Source: an uncultured Oscillibacter sp. (lineage in GTDB: Bacteria > Bacillota > Clostridia > Oscillospirales > Oscillospiraceae). From it: DNA of 23,717 nt. The stretch's first letter is position 1, and every line of letters begins with the position of its first letter. The position numbers were made by a program, and so were the translations under genes. Positions 7,371 to 14,072 of this stretch are shown here, in pieces. Where the stretch lies: positions 1 through 23,717 of the forward strand of contig CAAGJQ010000013.1 in assembly GCA_900770295.1 (NCBI GenBank), in the 5' to 3' direction. The notes below the pieces were generated by a model. It saw only the letters and a program-made list of their open reading frames with translations. It had not been told where the DNA came from and searched no databases.

Positions 7371-7718
7371 ATGGAACTCGATAAGGGACTGGTCAGCGGC
7401 AGCATGGCGCTGTTGGTGATGAAACTGCTGGAGGACGGGGACAAATACGGCTATCAGATGATCGAGGAGCTGAAGCGCCGGTCAGACGATACGTTCCATC
7501 TGAAGGCCGGGACACTGTACCCACTGCTCCATGGCCTGGAGGAAAAGAGCTTTGTCACCGCCTACGAGCGGGAGGCCGCGGCGGGAAAGCCCCGGCGCTA
7601 CTACCATCTGACGAAGGAGGGCGGCGCGGCCCTGCGGGAGAAGGAGGCATCCTGGAACGCCTACGCCGGCGCCATGAGCCGGGTGCTGAAAGGGGGAGCC
7701 TGCTGTGGAGAGGCCTGA
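7371..7718 (+). CDS. PadR family transcriptional regulator
   Basis: 115 residues. MELDKGLVSGSMALLVMKLL, then GYQMIEELKRRSDDTF, LKAGTLYPLLHGLEEKSFV and KPRRYYHLTKEG are the typical PadR winged-helix core (residues 8-95), with a short C-terminal helix. PadR proteins usually repress their own gene and a neighbouring membrane or transport gene. ATG 7371 has AGGAGG 7 bases upstream; the longer open frame runs through the promoter and is not real. The end overlaps the next gene by 14 bases, so the two are co-translated, and the downstream membrane protein carries the PadR-associated N-terminal domain. The ligand is unknown. Confidence 0.93.
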   Translation: MELDKGLVSGSMALLVMKLLEDGDKYGYQMIEELKRRSDDTFHLKAGTLYPLLHGLEEKSFVTAYEREAAAGKPRRYYHLTKEGGAALREKEASWNAYAGAMSRVLKGGACCGEA

Positions 7719-9015
7719 GACGATCCGGGCGTACCTGGACACGGTGGAGGAGCAGATCCGCTGGAAGCGGGCCCGGCCGGTGGTGGCCCGGGAGCTGGAG
7801 CAGCACCTGACGGACCAGCGGGACGCCTTCGCGGCTGAGGGCCACGACCCTGTGACGGCGGAGAGAATGGCCGTGGAGGAGATGGGGGACCCGGTGTCCG
7901 TGGGCACGGCGCTGGACCGGGTGCACCGGCCAAGACCCCAGTGGGGGATGCTGGCGGCGATGGCGGTATCTCTGTGCGGGTGGCTGGCCCTTCGCCTGTT
8001 TGAGCGGTACGGCGTCAGCTATTTTTCCGAATATATCTGGCGGTTCGGCGCCATTGCCCTGCTGGCCTGCGGCGCGGCCGCTGCCATGTACTTTCTGGAT
8101 TACACCTGGCTGGGGAGGAAGCCGCTGCTGCTGGCGGTGCCGCTGCTCTGCCTGTCCTTTTTCCGGAGCCTTCTGGAAGTGACAAGGGACTATACATATG
8201 ACATGGGCGCATATGCGCCCCTTCTGGTGCCGCTGGCTCTGGCACTGGCCATCTATGCCCTGCGGGACCGGGGGACCGCCGGACTGACACTCTGCTGTGT
8301 ACTGGGTCTGCTGCCTGCGGCAGCCTGTACGGCGGCGGGAGAACCGGGGATGCTGTGGCCCTGCCTGTTCTGCAACACGGCCCTGCTGGCCTATGGGCAG
8401 AGCAGGGGCCTGTTCGGCGGAAAGAGGCGGAACTGGCTTTTGGTGGCTGGATATGGACTGACGGTGCTGGCATGTCTGGCGGCGGTGATGCGGCACACGG
8501 GATATTGGCCTGTCCTCTGGGAAATGCCGGAGTGGATGACGTGTCATCGGGACAGGATCAGAGATATCGTGGGCCACGCCAAATTCCTGGGGATGGCGGA
8601 GGTCTCCGCCGGGGTGCGGGAATATTTGCGATTGGCACTGCGCCTCAGCGGCTATGAGAACCAGCTGTTGACACTGCTGGGCAGCTTCGGCTGGGCGGCG
8701 TTTTTGCTGGCGCAGGCACCGATGGCGGTCCTGCTGGGCACCGGCTGGCGGACGTGCCGGAGGCAGACCTCCGAGCTGGGGCGGCTGGTCAGCGTCAGTG
8801 TTCTGCTGACACTGACCTGGCAGGCCGGAGCCAATGTGCTGCAAAATTTTGTGCCGGTTTCCAATCTGCTGACAGCGTATCCCTATCCACTGCTGACAGA
8901 CGGCGGTACGGCCCTGGTCATTGACTGCGCACTGATGGGACTGCTGCTGTCCGTGTTCCGCGGCAGCTCCATCGCCCGGGACACGTTCCGCAGTCAGGCG
9001 GTTCAAACCACATAA
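7705..9015 (+). CDS. PadR-associated membrane protein, permease-prefix (DUF1700/HAAS-like) domain plus FtsW/RodA/SpoVE-like region
   Basis: 436 residues. Residues 1-70 form the helical domain found beside PadR regulators (AYLDTVEEQIRWKRARPVVA through ELEQHLTDQRDAF and AVEEMGDPVSVG). About ten membrane segments follow (from about 75 to 430). The C-terminal stretch with GANVLQNF, then PVSNLLTAYPYPLLTDGGTA resembles the loop and last helices of SEDS proteins (FtsW/RodA/SpoVE: N-x-G, LP-hinge, GG). The central region (WMTCHRDRIRDIVGHAK, later GYENQLLTLLGSFGW) is a divergent match to the SEDS catalytic loop, so glycosyltransferase activity is doubtful. The start is GTG 7705 with GGGGGAG 7 bases upstream. 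It could be a stand-alone envelope sensor under PadR control. Family call moderate; function unknown. Confidence 0.65.
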   Translation: MERPETIRAYLDTVEEQIRWKRARPVVARELEQHLTDQRDAFAAEGHDPVTAERMAVEEMGDPVSVGTALDRVHRPRPQWGMLAAMAVSLCGWLALRLFERYGVSYFSEYIWRFGAIALLACGAAAAMYFLDYTWLGRKPLLLAVPLLCLSFFRSLLEVTRDYTYDMGAYAPLLVPLALALAIYALRDRGTAGLTLCCVLGLLPAAACTAAGEPGMLWPCLFCNTALLAYGQSRGLFGGKRRNWLLVAGYGLTVLACLAAVMRHTGYWPVLWEMPEWMTCHRDRIRDIVGHAKFLGMAEVSAGVREYLRLALRLSGYENQLLTLLGSFGWAAFLLAQAPMAVLLGTGWRTCRRQTSELGRLVSVSVLLTLTWQAGANVLQNFVPVSNLLTAYPYPLLTDGGTALVIDCALMGLLLSVFRGSSIARDTFRSQAVQTT

Positions 9016-9022
9016 AAACTGT

Positions 9023-9061
9023 CAAAACAGCCAAATAATAAAAATCCCTTTGGCTGTTTTG
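9023..9061 (+). terminator. Terminator of the padR operon
   Basis: Perfect 13-bp inverted repeat CAAAACAGCCAAA (9023-9035)/TTTGGCTGTTTTG (9049-9061), starting 8 bases after the stop codon, with its T-rich 3' arm acting as the tail. The loop is 13 bases. It is weaker than a classic GC-rich terminator. Confidence 0.6.
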
Positions 9062-9144
9062 CTGGTTTTGCAAGGACTGCGAAACAAAACGGCGAGCCAC
9101 TGCGTCTTTCCTTTCCATAAGAAGTGCTCCCGGAGGAGATAGAG

Positions 9145-9261
9145 ATGGAGAAAAAGCGGTTCTGCGGACGGCGTGTTTCTTTCTGCACGGCGACGGCACC
9201 CGGAGCGGATACGGACCGGGAGCGGTTCACCTGTCTGGACGAGCTCTTCACCACCTATTGA
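9145..9261 (+). CDS. Possible small ORF, 38 residues, unknown
   Basis: ATG 9145 follows GGAGGAGATAGAG (ribosome site with about 7 bases spacing) and the frame ends at TGA 9259-9261. The product starts MEKKRFCGRRVSFCTATAPG, has three Cys (positions 7, 14, 30) and an acidic C-terminal half. I do not recognise it. It has no clear promoter of its own and lies between the padR terminator and the SLH-GH25 promoter. The strong ribosome site is the main support. Confidence 0.35.
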   Translation: MEKKRFCGRRVSFCTATAPGADTDRERFTCLDELFTTY

Positions 9262-9299
9262 GGCGACATAACATTTTTGGATAAATCCGGAGATGGATA

Positions 9300-9328
9300 T
9301 TGACCGGAGAGAAAACGTCCGTTATAAT
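9300..9328 (+). promoter_or_regulatory. Promoter of the SLH-GH25 gene
   Basis: TTGACC (9300-9305), 17 bases, TATAAT (9323-9328). The expected start is near 9335. A repeated 12-mer GGYGACATAACA lies at 9262-9273 and again at 9351-9362, flanking the promoter; it could be an operator pair. Confidence 0.82.
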
Positions 9329-9358
9329 TGGAATAAGGCGCTGTCAATCAGGTGACAT

Positions 9359-9395
9359 AACACCGCAGCCCGTTTCCGGGCCGCGGTGTTTTTTT
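9359..9395 (+). terminator. Intrinsic terminator inside the SLH-GH25 leader (attenuator candidate)
   Basis: AACACCGCAGCCCG (9359-9372), loop TTTC, CGGGCCGCGGTGTT (9377-9390), with one mismatch, then seven T (9389-9395). It lies about 25-60 bases downstream of the transcription start and 40 bases before the start codon, so most transcripts should stop here unless anti-terminated. Confidence 0.82.
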
Positions 9396-9434
9396 GAGAA
9401 GCGAAACGACAAAAGATGACAGAAAGGAACTGCC

Positions 9435-11084
9435 ATGCATCATATTCGACTGCCAAAACGACTGCTTTCCACGGCACTGGCCGCCGCGCTGGCTCTGACG
9501 CCGGCCGCCGCGTTTTCCGATACATCCGGCCACTGGGCCGAGACCTCCATTTCCAAGTGGAGCGAGGAGTACAGCATCATCCAGGGCTATGAGGACGGGA
9601 CCTTCCGCCCGGACCAGTCCATCACCCGGGGCGCGTTCGCGGGCATTATGGACCGCTTTTTGCAGTTTCAGTCCATCTCCGGACCGGACACCTTCTCCGA
9701 TATCGCGGGGAACTACTGGGAGAACGCCATTTTGAAGCTCCATGCCGCCGGCGTGTATCTGGGCAACAACGGCAAGGCCCTGGCGGGGGACACCATCACC
9801 CGCCAGCAGGCGGTGGCCATGATCGCACGGGCTTTCCAAATCGAGGCCTCTGCCATCGACCTGCCCTACGGTGACGCCGGACAGATCGCGGATTACGCCG
9901 CAGGTCCGGTGTCGGAGATGACGATTCGGGGCTATATCACGGACTGCCCGGACGGCAACTTCCGGCCCCAGGAGCCCATCACCCGGGCGGAGATCATCAA
10001 TATCCTGAGCAACATGATCCAGACCCTGATCCAGAACACCGGCGTCTACTCCGGCGACGTTCAGGGGACGCTGATGATCAACGCGCCTGACGGCGCGTCG
10101 CTGGAAAACATGACCATCTATGGGGATCTGATCCTGGCGCCCGGCGTCACGGGCGAGGTGTCACTGACGAATGTGACCGTCATGGGGAACATCCGAAACT
10201 TCAGCCGGACAGAGCCGGTGTATCTGTACCCCCAGGAGGCGGAGGAGCCCGAGAAACCGGAAGAGCCGGAGGCGCCGGCCATCCAGCCCGGCGAGGTCTA
10301 CACGCCCGGCGAGACCACGGGGCAGTACATCATGTACAGCGGCAAGCAGATCCCAATCTATGAGGAGCGGGAGCCCATCCGGCTCTATGAGGGCGACTTC
10401 TATTGGGAGGACGACCGGCTGGTCTACGTCGGGGAGGAATTCCAGAGAACCCGCTTCGGCATCGACGTCTCCGCCTACCAGAACCGGGCCAGCGAGAACA
10501 ACACCATCGACTGGGAGGCCGTCGCCAACGACGGCGTGGAGTTCGTCATGGTGCGCGCCGGTCTGCGGGGCACGTCCTCGGGCCAGATTCTGGCGGACAG
10601 CTTTTACAAGGAGAATATCCAGGGCGCCATGGACGCGGGGCTTGAGACGGGCGTCTACTTCTTCGCCCAGGCCGTCACCGTGGAGGAGGCCATCGAGGAG
10701 GCGGACTTCGTCATCAGCCTGCTGGACGGCCTGGAGATCAACGGCCCCGTGGCCTACGACTGGGAGATGCACGATTCCAGCTACCGGGTCTACGGCACCT
10801 CGCCGGAGATGGCAACGGCCTGCGCCGTGGCGTTCTGTGAGCGCATCGAGGAGGCGGGTTATGAGGCCGTGGTCTACGCCGGTCAGTACGTCAGCTATAT
10901 CAAGTACGACCAGGGGGCCATTTCCCCGTATCTCAGCTGGTATCCTGAGTATAAGAGCGCCTCTTCGGAAAAACTCTATCCCACATTCTACTATCAGATG
11001 GACTACTGGCAGTTCAGCAGCAACTGCTCCGTTGACGGCATCGGCGGCCGGGTGGATGGAAACCTCCAGTTCATTCCGTGGTAA
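9435..11084 (+). CDS. Secreted SLH-domain GH25 lysozyme (N-acetylmuramidase)
   Basis: 549 residues. A signal peptide (about 1-26: KR, then a hydrophobic Ala/Leu run ending AAA) precedes three SLH cell-wall anchoring repeats: about 27-76 (FSDTSGHWAE...GTFRPDQSITRGAFA), 87-135 (FSDIAGNYWENAI...ITRQQAVAMIARAF) and 145-195 (...GNFRPQEPITRAEIINILS). Residues 200-257 look like a short beta-helical segment (LENMTIYGDLI, LTNVTVMGNI). A Glu/Pro-rich linker (about 265-290) leads to a GH25 domain (about 340-549) with FGIDVSAYQ, IDWEAV, VMVRAG and the catalytic-type YDWEM (D-x-E). It should cut the MurNAc-GlcNAc bond while tethered to the wall. ATG 9435 has AAAGGAA 6 bases upstream. Expression probably passes the leader terminator at 9359-9395. 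Confidence 0.9.
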   Translation: MHHIRLPKRLLSTALAAALALTPAAAFSDTSGHWAETSISKWSEEYSIIQGYEDGTFRPDQSITRGAFAGIMDRFLQFQSISGPDTFSDIAGNYWENAILKLHAAGVYLGNNGKALAGDTITRQQAVAMIARAFQIEASAIDLPYGDAGQIADYAAGPVSEMTIRGYITDCPDGNFRPQEPITRAEIINILSNMIQTLIQNTGVYSGDVQGTLMINAPDGASLENMTIYGDLILAPGVTGEVSLTNVTVMGNIRNFSRTEPVYLYPQEAEEPEKPEEPEAPAIQPGEVYTPGETTGQYIMYSGKQIPIYEEREPIRLYEGDFYWEDDRLVYVGEEFQRTRFGIDVSAYQNRASENNTIDWEAVANDGVEFVMVRAGLRGTSSGQILADSFYKENIQGAMDAGLETGVYFFAQAVTVEEAIEEADFVISLLDGLEINGPVAYDWEMHDSSYRVYGTSPEMATACAVAFCERIEEAGYEAVVYAGQYVSYIKYDQGAISPYLSWYPEYKSASSEKLYPTFYYQMDYWQFSSNCSVDGIGGRVDGNLQFIPW

Positions 11085-11094
11085 ATGATCAAAA

Positions 11095-11128
11095 AGCAGC
11101 GCCGGTCATTGACCGGCGCTGCTTTTTT
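11095..11128. terminator. Bidirectional terminator between SLH-GH25 gene and EamA gene
   Basis: A 14-bp perfect dyad AGCAGCGCCGGTCA (11095-11108)/TGACCGGCGCTGCT (11110-11123), with AAAAA before and TTTTTT after, so it works on both strands. The last codons and stop of the minus-strand EamA gene (TGA 11108-11106) are built into the stem. Confidence 0.88.
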
Positions 11129-12011
11129 CCATCTGTTTTTTCGGGGGCCGCTGGGACACCACCACGCCCACCGTGATGAGCACCGCGCCCAGGAGGGCAA
11201 GCGGAGAGATGGGCTCATCCAGGAAGATCCGGGCCACGACGATAGTGACAAAGGGATTCAGATAGATGAAGTTGTTGGTGGCCACCACGCCCAGCAGGCG
11301 GAAGGCCTTGTTCCAGAGGACATAGCAGAGACCGCTGCCGATCAGCCCCAGAAAGAGGAAGTTCCCGGCCACCACCGGCGTCAGAAGGGGCGCGGTGGGG
11401 TAGGGGGCGCCCTCCAGAAGGACCATGGGGACGGCGGTGACGGCGCCCCAGAACAGCGTCCGGCGGGTCACCAGAATGGGGTCCAGGCCCTGGCTGACCC
11501 GCCGCAGCAGCACGGAGTACACCGCCCAGCAGGCGGCCGCCGCCAGGGCGAGAAAATCGCCCCGGGGATTCAGCTTCAGCACGAAGGTGCCGTTGCACAC
11601 CACCAGCACCACGCCGGTGAAGGCCACCAGAAAGCCCCACAGCGTACTGCGGTGAAACCGCTCCTCTCCGGCGAAGTGGGCCAGGATGGCGGTGAAGATG
11701 GGCGCTGCGGCCACGATGATGCTGACGTTGGAGGCCAGGGTATAGGTCAGCGCGGTGTTCTCCGTATAGAAATAGATAGAGCAGCCGGACAGGCCCAGCA
11801 GGAAAAAGGAGGCCTCCTGCTTCCACGTCAGCGCCAGCTTCCGGGGCCGCAGCAGCCACAGCGCGCAGTAGGCCAGCAGAAACCGGGTCAACATGATCTG
11901 GGACGGCGTGTAAACCGACAGCAGCTTTTTGCTGGAGATGAAGGTGGAGCCCCAGACGGCGATCGTAAAGAGGGCGAAGAGGTATCCGGTCAGTTTTTCG
12001 TGGTTTTTCAT
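11106..12011 (-). CDS. EamA/DMT family transporter
   Basis: 301 residues with about ten membrane segments in two EamA repeats (about 8-140 and 150-290). Landmarks are YLFALFTIAVWGSTFISSK near the start, the first repeat closing at GFLVAFTGVVLVV, the second opening at GDFLALAAAACWAVYSVLLR and ending GAVLITVGVVVSQR. Drug/metabolite transporters of this family export amino acids, nucleosides or other metabolites; the substrate cannot be told. I chose ATG 12011 (GGAAG about 8 bases upstream, MKNHEKL start, normal length) over an in-frame TTG at 12041. It stands alone, convergent with the lysozyme gene. Confidence 0.88.
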   Translation of the reverse strand: MKNHEKLTGYLFALFTIAVWGSTFISSKKLLSVYTPSQIMLTRFLLAYCALWLLRPRKLALTWKQEASFFLLGLSGCSIYFYTENTALTYTLASNVSIIVAAAPIFTAILAHFAGEERFHRSTLWGFLVAFTGVVLVVCNGTFVLKLNPRGDFLALAAAACWAVYSVLLRRVSQGLDPILVTRRTLFWGAVTAVPMVLLEGAPYPTAPLLTPVVAGNFLFLGLIGSGLCYVLWNKAFRLLGVVATNNFIYLNPFVTIVVARIFLDEPISPLALLGAVLITVGVVVSQRPPKKQMEKSSAGQ

Positions 12012-12108
12012 GAGCGTTCTTCCAATCCTGGTAAAATTCAACAGTAAAAATTATCATACCACGATTGGAAAACGAGAACAAGAAGAATCGACAGGAAAGG
12101 GAACAAAC

Positions 12109-12137
12109 TTGCATAACCACCGTCTGTACCTTATAAT
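12109..12137 (+). promoter_or_regulatory. Orphan promoter
   Basis: TTGCAT (12109-12114), 17 bases, TATAAT (12132-12137). It points right into 12144-12300, where only a tiny damaged-looking ORF and a hairpin are seen. Confidence 0.7.
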
Positions 12138-12176
12138 TATATAATAAAGAGGTCGTTCCATGGGGAAGAGACTGTG

Positions 12177-12261
12177 ATGGCGCTGTTCTGCCTGCTCCTG
12201 CTGGCGGGGACCGGGGGAGTACACGGATTTCCTGCTGGCCGCCGAATTCGATGCCGAATGA
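12177..12261 (+). pseudogene. Possible frameshifted tiny membrane-type ORF
   Basis: ATG 12177 (GGGGAAGAG about 8 bases upstream) reads MALFCLLLLAGT, then a run of five G (12213-12217). If one G were absent the frame would continue GEYTDFLLAAEFDAE to TGA 12259-12261, giving a 27-residue peptide with a hydrophobic front and an acidic tail. As given, the frame instead runs about 42 codons through the hairpin at 12268-12299. A five-codon ORF (MGKRL, 12160-12177) ends in TGATG overlapping this start. The orphan promoter at 12109-12137 supports expression of something here. No family recognised. Confidence 0.3.
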
Positions 12262-12267
12262 GACAAA

Positions 12268-12299
12268 ACGCGCGGCAGGGCCGAATCCCTGCCGCGCGT
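12268..12299 (-). terminator. Terminator of the Asn/Gln-rich small gene
   Basis: Perfect 13-bp stem ACGCGCGGCAGGG/CCCTGCCGCGCGT (12268-12280 and 12287-12299), loop of 6. On the minus strand it is followed by TTTTGTC, 20 bases beyond the small gene's stop. No T run on the plus strand. Confidence 0.78.
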
Positions 12300-12319
12300 C
12301 TGTAAACCGATGCCTCCGC

Positions 12320-12442
12320 TTACTTGCGGTTTTCCTTCTGATTGCGGTTCTGCTGATCCTGCTTGTTCTGACGTTCGTTCTGACTCTGGTTCTGGTTCTT
12401 GTTCTGGTTCTGGCTGTTCTCACGGTCGTTCTTGTTCTGCAT
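12320..12442 (-). CDS. Asn/Gln-rich 40-residue protein, unknown
   Basis: 40 residues starting MQNKNDRENSQNQNKNQNQS and continuing in the same style to a Lys/Arg-ended tail. It contains almost only Asn, Gln, Lys, Arg, Glu, Asp and Ser, with no hydrophobic core, Cys or aromatic residue. ATG 12442 has a perfect AAAGGAGGTG ribosome site 7 bases upstream, and a good terminator follows, so the gene is likely real despite its size. The composition recalls gamma-type small acid-soluble spore proteins, which are Gln/Asn-rich, but no spore-specific promoter was identified and the resemblance may be compositional only. The DNA is a loose repeat of TTCTGGTTCT-type units on the plus strand, prone to slippage. 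Confidence 0.65.
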   Translation of the reverse strand: MQNKNDRENSQNQNKNQNQSQNERQNKQDQQNRNQKENRK

Positions 12443-12580
12443 GAGGACACCTCCTTTCGCTTTGCTGAGTAATGCCGCCAGCCGGCAGGGGACGGCATGG
12501 CGGCTGTCCGCTGTCAAACGCTGGCATCCGTATTCTCTCCCGGCGGGGGAAAAATATTCAAATAAAAAGAAAAAATGTTG

Positions 12581-12609
12581 TTGACAAACCGGAAAACGGC
12601 TGTTACAAT
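12581..12609 (+). promoter_or_regulatory. Promoter of infC-rpmI-rplT
   Basis: Perfect TTGACA (12581-12586), 17 bases, TACAAT (12604-12609), preceded by an A/T-rich stretch (12550-12578) like an UP element. It lies 168 bases before the infC start. Confidence 0.9.
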
Positions 12610-12614
12610 AATCA

Positions 12615-12757
12615 GGCAAAACAAAGAAGGCTGACTGCATCCGCCTCACCTCCAGCCAAAGGGCAAAGAGGTCAACAACGTTGTTATCAGACTGCCGGTC
12701 CCGGCGGTTTGTTGTTGCGCGGATGCCATGTGGTGGTATCCGCGTTTTGTGATTTTT
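12615..12757 (+). promoter_or_regulatory. L20-type attenuator leader of the infC operon
   Basis: The leader ends in a terminator hairpin CGCGGATGCCA/TGGTATCCGCG (about 12718-12748) followed by TTTTGTGATTTTT, directly before the infC ribosome site. An upstream GCATCCGC (12638-12645) can pair with GCGGATGC (12719-12726) and would act as anti-terminator. CAACAAC (about 12673) can pair with GTTGTTG (about 12711) and CCGG/CCGG-type pairing lies between. This is the layout of Firmicutes L20 leaders, where free ribosomal protein L20 binding favours termination. No gene lies in 12443-12776 otherwise, apart from a GCCGCCA/TGGCGGC hairpin near 12474-12503. Confidence 0.78.
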
Positions 12758-12776
12758 GGATGGAGGTGCTTCGACC

Positions 12777-13295
12777 ATTAGTAAGCTAGTGCATGAACTG
12801 AATGAGGAGATCAATGACAAGGAGATCCGTCTGATCGGTGAGCAGGGTGAGCAGCTGGGCATCATGGGTCCCGCGGAGGCGCTGAAGATCGCCGACGAAA
12901 AGGGCCTGGACCTGGTCAAAATCTCGCCCCAGGCTGTTCCTCCGGTCTGCAAGCTGATGAACTACGGAAAGTTCCGGTTTGAACAGAGCAAGAAGGAAAA
13001 GGAAGCCAAGAAGAATCAGCATGTGGTCGAGATCAAGGAGATCCGGATGTCTCCGGGCATTGATATCGGAGACTTCAACACGAAGCTCAAGAATGCCCAG
13101 AAGTTCATCGCTGACGGCAACCGCGTCAAGGTCTCTGTCCGTTTCCGCGGACGCGAAATGGCCCATACCGATATCGGCCGCGACCTGTTGAACCGGTTCG
13201 CTGAACAGTGCGCCGAAACCGCCAACCTGGACAAAACCGCCAAGCTGGAGGGACGGATGATGTCCATCTTCCTGTCTCCCAAGACCGGCAAGTAA
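12777..13295 (+). CDS. infC: Translation initiation factor IF-3
   Basis: 172 residues, normal length. The N domain (about 1-75: LNEEINDKEIRLIGEQGEQL, then DLVKISPQAVPPVCKLMNYG), a Lys-rich linker (about 76-90) and the C domain (IKEIRMSPGIDIGDF ... VKVSVRFRGREMAH) are all present. IF-3 binds the 30S subunit and rejects non-AUG starts. The start is ATT at 12777, 8 bases after GGAGGTG; no ATG or GTG fits that ribosome site. A rare AUU start is the known autoregulatory device of infC. The in-frame TTG at 12756 has no ribosome site. First gene of infC-rpmI-rplT. Confidence 0.96.
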   Translation: MSKLVHELNEEINDKEIRLIGEQGEQLGIMGPAEALKIADEKGLDLVKISPQAVPPVCKLMNYGKFRFEQSKKEKEAKKNQHVVEIKEIRMSPGIDIGDFNTKLKNAQKFIADGNRVKVSVRFRGREMAHTDIGRDLLNRFAEQCAETANLDKTAKLEGRMMSIFLSPKTGK

Positions 13296-13334
13296 TTAAC
13301 CAAGATATTTAAACACACGGAAGGAGCTACTACT

Positions 13335-13532
13335 ATGCCTAAGCTGAAAACCCATAGCGGTGCCAAGAAGAGATTCAACCTGACCAAGACCGGCAAGGTC
13401 AAGCGCGCCAAGGCCTTCAAGAGCCACATCCTGACCAAGAAGGACACCAAGCGTACTCGTCGTCTGCGCGCCGGCGGCTATGCGGATGCCACCAACATGG
13501 ATGCCGTCCGCAAGATGATCCCCTACAAGTAA
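13335..13532 (+). CDS. rpmI: 50S ribosomal protein L35
   Basis: 65 residues: MPKLKTHSGAKKRFNLTKTG at the start, then KRAKAFKSHILTKK and RRLRAGGYADATN. This is the complete L35 signature and length. It sits 39 bases after infC with AAGGAG before the ATG, and before rplT as in nearly all Firmicutes. Control comes from the L20 leader upstream of infC. Confidence 0.98.
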   Translation: MPKLKTHSGAKKRFNLTKTGKVKRAKAFKSHILTKKDTKRTRRLRAGGYADATNMDAVRKMIPYK

Positions 13533-13565
13533 GATACGAGACGTTTCATATAGGAGGTTTTACAA

Positions 13566-13916
13566 ATGGCTAGAGTTAAAGGCGCGATGATGACGCGCAA
13601 GAGAAGAAATAAGACCCTGAAGATGGCCAAGGGCTACTGGGGTTCCAAGTCCAAGCATTTCCGCGTTGCCAACCAGGCGGTGATGAAGTCCCTGACCTAC
13701 GCTTATACCGGCCGCCGGCTGAAGAAGCGTGACTTCCGATCCCTGTGGATCACCCGCATTTCCGCCGCCTGCAAGCTGAACGGCATGAACTACTCCACCT
13801 TCATGCACGGCCTGAAGGTCGCCGGCATCGAGATCAACCGCAAGATGCTGGCCGAGCTGGCTGTCAACGACGCCGCCGCCTTCACCCAGCTGACCGAGAT
13901 CGCCAAGAAGGCCTGA
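13566..13916 (+). CDS. rplT: 50S ribosomal protein L20
   Basis: 116 residues: MARVKGAMMTRKRRNKTLKM, then AKGYWGSKSKHFRVANQAVM, and the C-terminal domain from FRSLWITRISAACKLNGMNY. It binds 23S rRNA early in 50S assembly and acts as repressor of its own operon through the leader at 12615-12757. AGGAGG lies 9 bases before the ATG. A terminator follows. Confidence 0.98.
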   Translation: MARVKGAMMTRKRRNKTLKMAKGYWGSKSKHFRVANQAVMKSLTYAYTGRRLKKRDFRSLWITRISAACKLNGMNYSTFMHGLKVAGIEINRKMLAELAVNDAAAFTQLTEIAKKA

Positions 13917-13935
13917 TTTTAACGCTGGATCTATC

Positions 13936-13967
13936 AAGGAGCCGCCTGTTTCGGGCGGCTCCTTTTT
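13936..13967 (+). terminator. Terminator of infC-rpmI-rplT
   Basis: AAGGAGCCGCC (13936-13946)/GGCGGCTCCTT (13954-13964), 7-base loop, ending in TTTTT, 20 bases after the rplT stop. Confidence 0.92.
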
Positions 13968-14004
13968 CGCCCCCGGCGGGGAAGCCCGAAGAGGGGATTT
14001 TTCC

Positions 14005-14033
14005 TTGTATTGCGTGATAAAATCTGATATAAT
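14005..14033 (+). promoter_or_regulatory. Promoter of the M50-scpAB cluster
   Basis: TTGTAT (14005-14010), 17 bases, perfect TATAAT (14028-14033), 39 bases before the site-2 protease start. Confidence 0.8.
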
Positions 14034-14072
14034 ACATCCGAATTGCGAACGATTCCGGAGGCAGACTTCAAC

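Noticed and set aside
7555..9006. Minus-strand ORF of 483 codons
   Set aside because: Antisense shadow of padR and the SEDS-like gene, Gln/Arg/Pro-rich with no recognisable domain.
11085..12047. Plus-strand ORF of 320 codons opposite the EamA gene
   Set aside because: Antisense shadow; the minus strand has clear membrane helices and the family repeat structure.
12054..12266. Minus-strand ORF of 70 codons
   Set aside because: It lies across the orphan promoter and the tiny plus-strand ORF, has no ribosome site or recognisable sequence.
12268..12299. Terminator for the plus-strand tiny ORF
   Set aside because: The hairpin has no T run on the plus strand (CTGTAAAC follows); it fits the minus-strand gene.
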